A DNA stretch of 64,000 nt from JAAZGD01 sp964489555 (GTDB lineage: Bacteria > Bacillota > Clostridia > Peptostreptococcales > Anaerovoracaceae), in contig CAZAZF010000002.1 of NCBI GenBank assembly GCA_964489555.1, positions 1-64,000 on the forward strand. The letters run 5' to 3'. Below the pieces are notes generated by a model. It was not told where the DNA came from. It searched no databases and saw nothing but the letters and a program-made list of their open reading frames with translations. Both the position numbers and the translations under genes were made by a program. Positions 51,674 through 59,976 of this stretch are shown piece by piece (the stretch's first letter is position 1; every line of letters begins with the position of its first letter).

Positions 51674-52168
51674 TTGAAAAACAATTTCAATTTGAATTCT
51701 ATTGTGGTAGCTTTTCTAAAGCAAGAAGACATTGAAATAGCACAAACATTGTTGAGGGAGTATGAAATCTTTATAGGAATCGATTTGTGTTTTCAAAATT
51801 TTCAAGAAGAGATTGCTTTTTTACCGGGCAATTATGGCCCCCCTAATGGATGTTTTCTTGTTGCCCGCGTGAATCACAAACCGGCTGGATGCGTTGCCCT
51901 GAGAAGAAACTTGGAGGGCATCTGTGAAATGAAACGCCTTTATGTGAGAGAAGAGTTTCAGGGAATGGGTTTAGGAAAGAGGCTGGTGGCAGAAATTATT
52001 GAAGCCGCCAAAGAGTTGGGGTATTCATATTTGCGGTTGGATACCTTGCCGTTCATGGAGAAGGCCCAAAAGATTTATAAGGACTTTGGATTTTATGATA
52101 TTGATCCGTATACTTATCATCCGGTGGAAGGAACTCGTTACATGGAGTTGAAGCTCAAGGAACATTGA
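51674..52168 (+). CDS. GNAT family N-acetyltransferase
   Basis: The acetyl-CoA loop reads MKRLYVREEFQGMGLGKRLVAEII, preceded by KPAGCVALR, and the end holds AQKIYKDFGFYDIDPYTYHP. The N-terminal part (LLREYEIFIGIDLCFQNFQEE) is shared by phosphinothricin-like acetyltransferases. It begins with TTG after GAGG. A promoter-like TGTGATATAAT lies about 45 bp upstream. Confidence 0.85.
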   Translation: MKNNFNLNSIVVAFLKQEDIEIAQTLLREYEIFIGIDLCFQNFQEEIAFLPGNYGPPNGCFLVARVNHKPAGCVALRRNLEGICEMKRLYVREEFQGMGLGKRLVAEIIEAAKELGYSYLRLDTLPFMEKAQKIYKDFGFYDIDPYTYHPVEGTRYMELKLKEH

Positions 52169-52202
52169 GACTATGGGAGAGAGCAAAGGAAAAAGGCTTC
52201 CA

Positions 52203-52228
52203 AACAGGCTAGTGCCTGTTTTTTTTTG
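52203..52228 (+). terminator. Rho-independent terminator
   Basis: AACAGGC (52203-52209) pairs with GCCTGTT (52214-52220), followed by a run of eight T. Confidence 0.88.
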
Positions 52229-52246
52229 TTCATAGCCGGATATAGG

Positions 52247-52274
52247 TTGACTAACGAGAGAAAAAGAGTATAGT
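52247..52274 (+). promoter_or_regulatory. SigA promoter of the TrmB operon
   Basis: TTGACT (52247-52252), 16 bp, then TATAGT (52269-52274). The TrmB-gene ATG lies at 52315 after AAGGAG. Confidence 0.65.
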
Positions 52275-52314
52275 AGTATTAAAAAGGAACACTAAAACTT
52301 TAAGGAGAAAAGGG

Positions 52315-53019
52315 ATGGATCATATAGATCAAATGATGGCTTTTGGTCTTACGAGGCAGGAAGCGGTGGTATATTGGACGCTTTTGGCTGAAGGGCCTTT
52401 AACCGGATATGAGGTGGCGAAAAGTACCGGTATTTCTCGTTCCAATGGCTATACATCTTTAGCCAATCTGGTGGAGAAGGGTGCGGCCTATTTGGAAGAA
52501 GGTGTGGTTCAGCGCTACTATCCCCGGGGTTTGGGCGAGTATTGCGATAGCAAAATTGCCCAATGGCGAGGGTATCAAAAACAATTGGAAAAGGTTCTTC
52601 CGGAGCCGAAAAGAAGAGGAGAGGGGTATCTTACCATAAAGGGTGAGTTGCAGATATTGGATAAAATGCAAGTTATGATAAGGGAGGCAAAAAAGCGGAT
52701 CTATCTATCGGTATCGGAATCCGTTTTTAATAAAGTGAGATGTGAAGTGGAAGAAGCCATCTCCAGAGACATTAAGATGGTTCTGATTGTAGATCAAAAA
52801 ATTTCACTTCCAGGTGCTGTTCAATATGTAGGCAAGCAGTCTTCTCAAACTATCCGATTGATTGTGGATTCGGAAAATGTATTGACCGGAGACTTGGAAG
52901 ACGGTGACCATTCCACCTGCCTTTTCTCAAGAAAGAAGAATTTGATTGAATTAATGAAAGATTCTCTTCGAAATGAAATAAAACTTTTGGAACAGCAAGA
53001 AAGGAAAGTGGAACTATGA
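52315..53019 (+). CDS. TrmB family transcriptional regulator
   Basis: An N-terminal winged helix of the TrmB type (MMAFGLTRQEAVVYWTLLAEGPLTGYEVAKSTGISRSNGY) is followed by a PLD-like effector domain (~100-230, KMQVMIREAKKRIYLSVSE). TrmB-like regulators bind sugars or other metabolites. It overlaps the LysA-like gene by four bases and may control it. The effector is unknown. Confidence 0.9.
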   Translation: MDHIDQMMAFGLTRQEAVVYWTLLAEGPLTGYEVAKSTGISRSNGYTSLANLVEKGAAYLEEGVVQRYYPRGLGEYCDSKIAQWRGYQKQLEKVLPEPKRRGEGYLTIKGELQILDKMQVMIREAKKRIYLSVSESVFNKVRCEVEEAISRDIKMVLIVDQKISLPGAVQYVGKQSSQTIRLIVDSENVLTGDLEDGDHSTCLFSRKKNLIELMKDSLRNEIKLLEQQERKVEL

Positions 53020-54257
53020 AAAAAACCTTCGTAACTAAAGAGCAGTTGGAAAAAATAACATCCGATTACGAAACGCCATTTCACCTTTACGACGAAAAAG
53101 GAATCCGAGAAAATGCAAGAAAACTGAAGGAGGCATTCTCATGGAATTCTGGGTATAAAGAATACTTTGCGGTGAAGGCAACACCTAATCCTACGATACT
53201 AAAGATATTAAAAGAAGAAGGATTTGGGGTGGATTGTGCAAGCCATACCGAATTGCTTTTGGCGGAAAAAGTGGGCTTCTCCGGGAAAGATATTATGTTT
53301 TCCAGCAATGTGACCCCGGCTAAAGATTTTCTGTTGGCCAAGAAATTGAATGCATATATTAATTTGGATGATATAAGTCATATTGATTATTTGGAAGAAG
53401 TAGCAGGAATTCCGGAAACCATATCTTGCCGCTACAATCCGGGCGGAGATTTTGTGGTGAATAATACCATTATGGATACCCCACAGGAGGCCAAGTATGG
53501 TTTTACCCGAGAACAGCTAACTCAGGGTTTCATGCAATTGAAAGAAAAAGGTGTCCGTGAGTTTGGAATCCATGCATTTTTAGCCAGTAATACCGTCGCC
53601 AATGAATATTATCCCAAGTTAGCAAGGATCCTCTTCCAAACAGCCGTTGAATTACGGAATGAAACGGGAGTTCACATTGCTTTTATCAATTTGTCTGGAG
53701 GAGTAGGGATACCGTATCAACCCCATCAGGAAGCAACGGATATTATGAAAGTAGGCCTAGGGGTAAAAGAAGCATATGAAGAAATTCTTGTGCCCCAGGG
53801 GATGGGTGACATCGCAATTTTTACGGAGCTGGGGAGATTTGTATTAGGGCCTTATGGATGTTTGGTTTCCAAAGTTCTCCATATGAAATGCATTCACAAG
53901 GATTATGTAGGCCTGGATGCTTGTGCAGCAGATTTGATGCGTCCCGCCATGTATGGGGCATATCACCATATTACTGTCATGGGGAAGGAGAGCCTGCCCC
54001 ATGAATATAAGTATGATGTGACGGGAGGCCTTTGTGAGAATAATGACAAGTTTGCTAAGGATAGGTATTTGCCGGAGGTGGAGAAAGGCGACTTGTTGGT
54101 GATTCATGATACGGGGGCACACGGGTATGCCATGGGATATAATTACAATGGAAAATTGAGATCCAAGGAAATTCTGTGGAGAGAGGATAAGACCGCGCAA
54201 TTGATACGAAGAGAAGAAAGGCCGGAGGACTACTTTGCTACAATGATTTTTGAATAG
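53016..54257 (+). CDS. Diaminopimelate decarboxylase-like PLP enzyme
   Basis: An alanine-racemase-fold PLP enzyme with YFAVKATPNP (PLP-binding Lys), VDCASHTELLLAE, and a C-terminal CENNDKFAKDR segment corresponding to the CESSD motif of LysA. GGGVG-type phosphate contact reads NLSGGVGIPY. It is expected to make L-lysine from meso-DAP, but CENND is unusual, so it could act on a related amino acid. The next gene is a DapL-like aminotransferase of the same pathway. Confidence 0.8.
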   Translation: MKKTFVTKEQLEKITSDYETPFHLYDEKGIRENARKLKEAFSWNSGYKEYFAVKATPNPTILKILKEEGFGVDCASHTELLLAEKVGFSGKDIMFSSNVTPAKDFLLAKKLNAYINLDDISHIDYLEEVAGIPETISCRYNPGGDFVVNNTIMDTPQEAKYGFTREQLTQGFMQLKEKGVREFGIHAFLASNTVANEYYPKLARILFQTAVELRNETGVHIAFINLSGGVGIPYQPHQEATDIMKVGLGVKEAYEEILVPQGMGDIAIFTELGRFVLGPYGCLVSKVLHMKCIHKDYVGLDACAADLMRPAMYGAYHHITVMGKESLPHEYKYDVTGGLCENNDKFAKDRYLPEVEKGDLLVIHDTGAHGYAMGYNYNGKLRSKEILWREDKTAQLIRREERPEDYFATMIFE

Positions 54258-54283
54258 GGGTTTGGAGAGGAGATTTTAAGTAG

Positions 54284-55510
54284 ATGATACAAAAAATGTT
54301 TGCAGAAAGAATCGGGGGAGAATCCTTTGGGAAGGATACCACTATCTATAAGTTTGCTATGATCAAAAAAGCCAAGGAGGAGGCTTTACGAAAAAATCCT
54401 CATCGCAAGATGATTGATATGGGGGTGGGGGAGCCGGATACGGCTGCTTCGGATGAGATTGTAGAGGTGTTAAGAAACGAAGCGGGAAAACCTGAAAATC
54501 GATTTTATTCAGACAATGGAATTCCGGAATTTAACGAAGCTGCCTGTCGGTACATGGAAAATGTTTTTGGAGTGTCCGGGTTGAACTCTGAAAAGCATGT
54601 CCTTCATGGAATCGGATCAAAACCCATACTGGCTATGCTTCCTACTTGTTTTATCAACTCTGGAGATGTAACACTGGCTACGGTTCCCGGATACCCGGTA
54701 TTGTCTACATGGACCCGGTATATGGACGGGGAAGTGGTGAATCTGCCCCTTACTCCGGAAAATCACTTCTTTCCGGATTTGGAACAAGTGTCGGCACGGG
54801 TGTTGGAACGCGCTAAGTTGTTATATATTAATTATCCCAATAACCCCACAGGTCAAGTGGCTACCAAAGAATTTTACAAAAAGGTGGTGAAATTTGCCAA
54901 AGAACATCGTATCCTAGTGGTAGCAGATTCTGCCTATGCCAATTTAACTTATGATGGAGAACAACCCCTTAGTTTCTTGTCTACGGAAGGGGCCATGGAT
55001 GTAGGAGTGGAGCTTCATTCTTTGTCGAAAGCATACAATATGACGGGTTGGCGCATGGCCTTTGCTGTTGGGAATCCATTGGTCATTCAAGCATATGGCG
55101 CGGTGAAGGACAATTCGGACTCCGGGCAATTTCGAGCCATTCAACAAGCGGGAATATATGCAATGAATCACCCACAAATTACGGAAGGTATTCGTAGAAA
55201 ATATTCCAGAAGGTTCGATAAACTGGTGGTAGCATTGAAGGAAATAGGGTTTCAGGTGGAAAAGCCAAAGGGTTCTTTCTTCCTGTATGCCAAGGCTCCG
55301 AAGGGCACCTTGGAGGGACGAACTTTTCACTCGGCCCAAGAGGTATCTCGATATATTATTGAAGAGGCTTCCGTTTCCCTGGTCCCTTGGGATGATGCCG
55401 GATCCTTTCTAAGGTTTTCTGTCACATTTGAAGCTTCTTCCGAAGCGGAAGAAAATACAATTATTCAAGAAATGAAACAACGCTTTTTTGCCTTGAATTT
55501 AACTTTTTAG
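54284..55510 (+). CDS. LL-diaminopimelate aminotransferase-like enzyme
   Basis: A fold-type I aminotransferase: MIDMGVGEPDTAASDEIVE, NRFYSDNGIPEFNEAACRYM, NYPNNPTGQVATKEFY, VVADSAYANLTYDGEQPLSF and the PLP lysine LHSLSKAYNMTGWRMAF. DapL converts tetrahydrodipicolinate to LL-DAP with glutamate and bypasses the acyl-DAP steps. At 408 residues it fits the family. It lies 26 bp after the LysA-like gene. Confidence 0.85.
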   Translation: MIQKMFAERIGGESFGKDTTIYKFAMIKKAKEEALRKNPHRKMIDMGVGEPDTAASDEIVEVLRNEAGKPENRFYSDNGIPEFNEAACRYMENVFGVSGLNSEKHVLHGIGSKPILAMLPTCFINSGDVTLATVPGYPVLSTWTRYMDGEVVNLPLTPENHFFPDLEQVSARVLERAKLLYINYPNNPTGQVATKEFYKKVVKFAKEHRILVVADSAYANLTYDGEQPLSFLSTEGAMDVGVELHSLSKAYNMTGWRMAFAVGNPLVIQAYGAVKDNSDSGQFRAIQQAGIYAMNHPQITEGIRRKYSRRFDKLVVALKEIGFQVEKPKGSFFLYAKAPKGTLEGRTFHSAQEVSRYIIEEASVSLVPWDDAGSFLRFSVTFEASSEAEENTIIQEMKQRFFALNLTF

Positions 55511-55555
55511 CCAGATGATTTTTATTCTCACTTTGGGAAAAGAAAGGAGATTGAA

Positions 55556-56464
55556 ATGACCATTCAAACAGCTAGAACCAATGAAGCAGGTTCTGTCCAA
55601 GTAGACTACCTGCGGTGCATCCAGTGTGGAAAATGTGCACAGGTCTGTTCCGGTGGCCCCTTGGGTATGGCAAATGGCCGATTGTCGATAGTAGAGAATC
55701 GGGGGTTTGGCTGCATTGCCTGTGGTCATTGCATGATGGTTTGCCCGGTAGATTGCATCCAGGTTTCCGGAAGAAAACTCTTGCCGACGGATGTTGTTGC
55801 GGATTCATCTTCGAAGGGTAGCACGGACTACAATTCTTTGTTCCACTTAATGAAAAAACGAAGGAGTATTCGGAAATATAAGAATGAACCGGTTTCCCGG
55901 GAAACTTTGGATCAAATTGTCAACGCCATCACCACAGCCCCTATGGGGATTCCTCCCAGCGATGTGGAATTGCTGATTTTTCCTACTGGTGAAAAGGTGG
56001 CAGAGTTTAAAGAAGAAATTTTAGTTTTGATGAAAAAGAGCAAATGGATTTTCTCTCCCTTCATAACCGGGATGTTGCGAGTTTTTTGGGGGAAAGAATT
56101 TACAGAATCTGTGAACACCTTTGTCCGTCCTGCATTGAACATGTTGTTGAAAGATGGGGAAGAAGGAAAGGACTCTCTTTTTTATCATGCTCCGGTTGCA
56201 ATCCTCTTTGTGGCCTCTTCTTATTCGGATCCAGTGGATGCTTCCATTGCTGCCACCTATGGAATGTTGGCGGCAGAATCCTTGGAATTGGGCACATGTT
56301 TTATTGGGACAGCAGGATATTTTGTAAAATACAGTGGGAAACTTAAGAAAAAATATGGGCTGGATAAACGATGTCAACCAGGTCCGGTGTTGCTTATAGG
56401 GAAACCGGCGGTAACCTATAAGAAGACCGTGAAGAGAAACCTGCGACGAGTGGTGTATTGGTGA
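55556..56464 (+). CDS. Ferredoxin-fused nitroreductase
   Basis: Two 4Fe-4S motifs occur at the N-terminus (CIQCGKCAQVC and CIACGHCMMVCPVDC), followed by a nitroreductase domain from ~95 (LMKKRRSIRKYKNEPVSRETLDQIV, then YATYGMLAAESLELGTCFIG). This ferredoxin-nitroreductase type, ~300 residues, is common in clostridia and transfers electrons to quinones, nitro compounds or flavins. AGAAAGGAG precedes the ATG. Confidence 0.93.
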   Translation: MTIQTARTNEAGSVQVDYLRCIQCGKCAQVCSGGPLGMANGRLSIVENRGFGCIACGHCMMVCPVDCIQVSGRKLLPTDVVADSSSKGSTDYNSLFHLMKKRRSIRKYKNEPVSRETLDQIVNAITTAPMGIPPSDVELLIFPTGEKVAEFKEEILVLMKKSKWIFSPFITGMLRVFWGKEFTESVNTFVRPALNMLLKDGEEGKDSLFYHAPVAILFVASSYSDPVDASIAATYGMLAAESLELGTCFIGTAGYFVKYSGKLKKKYGLDKRCQPGPVLLIGKPAVTYKKTVKRNLRRVVYW

Positions 56465-56492
56465 TTTCCTAGTCTTGTTGATGGATGGCGAT

Positions 56493-56521
56493 TTGACATA
56501 GGGGGCAACCTCCTTTACAAT
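56493..56521 (+). promoter_or_regulatory. SigA promoter of an acetyltransferase gene
   Basis: Perfect TTGACA (56493-56498), exactly 17 bp, then TACAAT (56516-56521). The spacer contains an AGGGGG...CCTCCT imperfect inverted repeat that may be an operator. Confidence 0.7.
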
Positions 56522-56556
56522 AAAAAATATTATTTTTTTATGAAGGGAGTGATTGG

Positions 56557-57111
56557 ATGCTAGAAGAAATAAAAAGATTGCCTCACAAAGTAGTAAAAGA
56601 TTTGGATGTAGATGTAAACCATTTGACTGTTTACATGGTTCAGGATTTTGATTTGAAACTGCTCAAACGGATGGTGAGTTTTGGACTGGATATTTTTGGC
56701 GAGTTGGGTATGGATGAATGGGGATTGGTTCCTCAAATCCGACATGGAAATGTGTATCTTCTTAAGGAACGGGATAAAAAACAGATAATAGGGTTGGCTA
56801 TTCTTATGAGAGATTGGGAAGACTTCCATTGTGCTTATTTGTTTGATTATGCCATTCATCCGGATTACCGGGGGAAAAATTTGGGATACTATTTTTTGAA
56901 GATTATCGGGGAGGATTTAATACAACAGGATTTTGGCAAAATGTCTTTGACAGTGGATGTAGAAAATACGGCAGCCATTCGACTATATCAGGATAAGGTG
57001 GGATTTAAGGCGGTAGAGTATAAGCAGCACGAATACGGAGAAGGTCACGATCGGTACATCATGGAATTAGACTTGGTGGATTTCGTGCAAAGAAAAGGCC
57101 CCTTAACCTAA
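56557..57111 (+). CDS. GNAT family N-acetyltransferase
   Basis: The acetyl-CoA loop is DYAIHPDYRGKNLGYYFLKII and the C-terminal motif NTAAIRLYQDKVGFKAVEY. The N-terminus (~1-60) is acidic and helical. GAAGGGAGTG precedes the ATG. Substrate unknown. Confidence 0.88.
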   Translation: MLEEIKRLPHKVVKDLDVDVNHLTVYMVQDFDLKLLKRMVSFGLDIFGELGMDEWGLVPQIRHGNVYLLKERDKKQIIGLAILMRDWEDFHCAYLFDYAIHPDYRGKNLGYYFLKIIGEDLIQQDFGKMSLTVDVENTAAIRLYQDKVGFKAVEYKQHEYGEGHDRYIMELDLVDFVQRKGPLT

Positions 57112-57140
57112 TTCGAATAGAAAAATCAAATCGGACATAG

Positions 57141-57187
57141 CTCCTAAGAGACAACCCTCAAAACCTGTCATTTAGGAGTTTTGTTTT
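57141..57187 (+). terminator. Rho-independent terminator
   Basis: CTCCTAA (57141-57147) pairs with TTAGGAG (57172-57178) across a 24-base loop, followed by TTTTGTTTTT. Confidence 0.65.
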
Positions 57188-57270
57188 TGGTAAAAGCATT
57201 GACATTTCAAGGGCTTCGACCTAAACTGGACAAAACAGACACATGTGGAGAAATGGGGTGTGGGAGGAAA

Positions 57271-57858
57271 ATGGAAAGTGAAAATGTGACAAAAAAGTTT
57301 CGTGATATGCTGGTTGGCGAATATGATAATTCTATCCAGTTTAAGCGTGAAGAGGAGGAGGGGACGCAAATCCATCCCTATGCGTCTCATGATATTTTTG
57401 ATGTGACCGCATCCATTAAGAATTTACCGGAGTCTTTTCATGGAATTTTTGTAATAGAGGAAAGTCATTTTGATATGGGTTCTCATGTGATAGATAAAAG
57501 GTATCTGTTTTCTTATGAAGAAGAAGCTGAAGGCGTTCTTTTGAAAAGTTATTTGTTACCGGAAGGCTTCCCTGAAAGGGGAAAAAAAGAGGCTCTGTCT
57601 GAATGGTTCATTGAACATAGGCATCTGGAGATATCTCCCCGATTTGAACCGCTCTTATTGAAGTGGGATGGAAAGGCTTTTTGCGGCGAAAATGTGAGCC
57701 AATTTTCTCAGGAACATCGATTTTATTTTAAGCTTGAGGTGTACGATCAAGAGTTCTATGTGAAGGAAATGCTGAAAAAAGAAGAGACTATTATTGCCGG
57801 ATATGAAACTCCTATTCATTATTTGCCCAGAAAGGAGGGTGCCCCATGTCATTATTGA
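57271..57858 (+). CDS. Unknown protein, faintly CpcT/CpeT-like
   Basis: 195 residues, no signal peptide or membrane helix, mostly beta-strand. MLVGEYDNSIQF near the start, the FHGIFVIEESHFDMGSHVIDKRYLFSYEE stretch and WDGKAFCGENVSQF near the end follow the order of motifs in CpcT/CpeT chromophore lyases (GEFSN..Q, ..YR.R.., GxFRGEV), a beta-barrel family that attaches bilins in cyanobacteria. The resemblance is weak and I do not claim the function. ATG 57271 is chosen because GGGAGG lies just before it. It overlaps the cobalamin-sensor gene by 13 bases. Confidence 0.5.
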   Translation: MESENVTKKFRDMLVGEYDNSIQFKREEEEGTQIHPYASHDIFDVTASIKNLPESFHGIFVIEESHFDMGSHVIDKRYLFSYEEEAEGVLLKSYLLPEGFPERGKKEALSEWFIEHRHLEISPRFEPLLLKWDGKAFCGENVSQFSQEHRFYFKLEVYDQEFYVKEMLKKEETIIAGYETPIHYLPRKEGAPCHY

Positions 57859-58925
57859 TTCAAAGTTTTGATGACGAAGTAAAGGAATTGGCTCAGAAAA
57901 TCTATAATACCCAATTCCAACGGGATCCAAAATTGGGGGAAGAATATGATCAAAGGCAAAAGCGGTTGATGTATGAAGACATCCTATATAATTTGGGATA
58001 TCTTTTTACAGCGATGAAATTTGACGACAAAAGAATTTTTGCAGAATATGCAGCCTGGATTTATACTTTGCTATACTATCTGATGCAAAACATTGATAAG
58101 AAGAGAATCGCCCAACATATGACAGATCACTATGAAATCTTGACTGAAGAATTGTTGGAATACCTCCCCCCGGAAATGGGAAGGCAGGCAGAAGATATCA
58201 TAAAAACTGCTATTGAAATAACTAATAAATATGTGGACGAGATGAGTGGTGACAAAACATATCGTTCTGCTAAATATATGGACATCAAGAATGAATATAT
58301 GGGGCATTTGTTGGCCAACAATACGCGAGGAGCCATGGAAGTAATTCAAAAGGTTAAAGAGTCCGGCATTCCACTTGAAGATATTTATATTCACATTTTG
58401 CAGGATGTGATGGTAGAAGTAGGTGACATGTGGCATCGGAATGTGATTTCTGTGGATAAGGAACATTACTTTACCGCTGTGACTCAAATGGTTTTGTCTC
58501 AATTTTACAGTGAAATTTTTGGAAATCCCCGTATCGGGAAAAGAGTGTTGAGCTGCTGTGTTGGCAGCGAGCTCCATGAAATGGGAATCCGTATGGTATC
58601 GGATTTATTTGAGCTTCATGGTTGGGAAAGTGTTTATTTGGGGGCAGCAGTTCCCAAAGATTCTTTGTTAAAAGCCATTTCGGAACACAGTCCGGATTTA
58701 GTAGCTTTGTCCGTTACCATTCCGATTCACCTGGATTTGTGTTATGAATTAGTGATGGAAATTCGTGAAAAATATCCCCTTGTAAAAATAGCGGTAGGGG
58801 GACGAGCCTTCCAAACCACCAATAAGCTGTGGGAGAAATGGAAGGTGGATGTGTATACGGAAAATGCAGATCAATTAATTCAGTGGGCTGATGAACATAT
58901 GCTGGGGAGCAAGCCAAGTCAATGA
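57846..58925 (+). CDS. Cobalamin-binding sensor protein with CarH-type Wx9EH motif
   Basis: 359 residues. An N-terminal helical domain (~1-135) of unknown type is followed by a B12-binding cap (~145-225) with MWHRNVISVDKEH: Trp196, then Glu206-His207, i.e. Wx9EH, the CarH/LitR signature. The Rossmann-type B12-binding domain (~230-355) has SELHEMG with axial-ligand His244, LSVTIPI and VGGRAF. CarH proteins sense light with adenosylcobalamin but have a MerR DNA-binding domain, which is absent here. It overlaps both neighbours (13 and 4 bases), so it probably works with the diguanylate cyclase encoded next. Confidence 0.85.
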   Translation: MSLLIQSFDDEVKELAQKIYNTQFQRDPKLGEEYDQRQKRLMYEDILYNLGYLFTAMKFDDKRIFAEYAAWIYTLLYYLMQNIDKKRIAQHMTDHYEILTEELLEYLPPEMGRQAEDIIKTAIEITNKYVDEMSGDKTYRSAKYMDIKNEYMGHLLANNTRGAMEVIQKVKESGIPLEDIYIHILQDVMVEVGDMWHRNVISVDKEHYFTAVTQMVLSQFYSEIFGNPRIGKRVLSCCVGSELHEMGIRMVSDLFELHGWESVYLGAAVPKDSLLKAISEHSPDLVALSVTIPIHLDLCYELVMEIREKYPLVKIAVGGRAFQTTNKLWEKWKVDVYTENADQLIQWADEHMLGSKPSQ

Positions 58926-59944
58926 TTAGTTTTTTAGCTTTCCTGGATCGAAAAGGGATGGTACAAGAAATTCAATGGTGGGATCCTCCTTTTGGATATC
59001 CGGAAGAGGGGACCTCCTTCTTGAAGCATCTGCCTTCAGAAGAGAGGGAACGTTTTCTTCGTTTGCTTTGGGATTGCCAGGGGCGTTTTTGTTTTACGGA
59101 GCCTTTTTCAATTCAACTGGCGGGAAAAGAAGAAATCATGGAGTTGCGCCTAGTCCCATCTGTGGATCAGGTCTTGGTATTGGGTGTAGATCAAAAGACA
59201 TTTTCGCCATGGGTGGAGAGCAAAGAGTTTCGTATTCTTCTAACTAGCATGATGGAGGCGGTTCGAATCGCTGCAGGGAAAGATCGGGCAGTAGAATCGG
59301 ATATCGTACGAGAGCAGTTTGAGCAAATACAAGCTTTGAACAATGATTTGGTAAATACTGCAAGAGAACTGGAAAAGGCCAATTCACAATTAAGTATTTT
59401 GAGCTCAGAACTGAACAACCGGTTGGTGAAGGATCCCTTGACCGGCCTTGTCAGCCGATACCAGTATCATTCTGAAATCAAAATGTGCCTAGAGCGTTTT
59501 CCCGACAGCTTGGGAATTTTTGTTTTTATTGATTTGGATGATTTCAAATCAATCAACGACCAGTACGGCCATCGAGTGGGGGACTTGTTCCTCATGGAAA
59601 TCGGAGCTCGATTGGAGGGACTTCGAGATGACAAAATTGCCATGCGAATATCCGGCGACGAATTTGGCCTCTTTTTTTATGGGCGAAAGGAAGTCAACAC
59701 AGAGTCCTTTCAGTTTGTATGGCATTTGTTGGAAACTCAAGTACTGCATGAGCCGGTTTTTATAAAAGAGGGGAATGTTTCCATCATGCCGGCTTTGAGT
59801 GCGGGGATGGCGGTATATGGGCAAGATACGGAGAATGTGTACGAATTAATCGATTTGGCGGATCAAGCGATGTATCAAGCAAAGAAATCCGGGAAAAATC
59901 AATATCGGGTTTTTAGAAAATTGCAGCACGAAAAAGAAAAATAA
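58922..59944 (+). CDS. Cytoplasmic diguanylate cyclase
   Basis: 340 residues without membrane segments. Residues ~1-95 are possibly PAS-like. A coiled-coil (~127-168, FEQIQALNNDLVNTARELEK) leads to the GGDEF domain (~170-335): KDPLTGLVSRYQ, DLDDFKSINDQYGHRVGD and the active-site loop SGDEF at 244-248. SGDEF is a tolerated variant in some active cyclases. The I-site equivalent reads RDDK rather than RxxD, so product inhibition may be weak. Its start overlaps the cobalamin sensor stop by four bases. Confidence 0.88.
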   Translation: MISFLAFLDRKGMVQEIQWWDPPFGYPEEGTSFLKHLPSEERERFLRLLWDCQGRFCFTEPFSIQLAGKEEIMELRLVPSVDQVLVLGVDQKTFSPWVESKEFRILLTSMMEAVRIAAGKDRAVESDIVREQFEQIQALNNDLVNTARELEKANSQLSILSSELNNRLVKDPLTGLVSRYQYHSEIKMCLERFPDSLGIFVFIDLDDFKSINDQYGHRVGDLFLMEIGARLEGLRDDKIAMRISGDEFGLFFYGRKEVNTESFQFVWHLLETQVLHEPVFIKEGNVSIMPALSAGMAVYGQDTENVYELIDLADQAMYQAKKSGKNQYRVFRKLQHEKEK

Positions 59945-59976
59945 AGGATTAATAAGGTTCTATTGGAAGGCTACAA

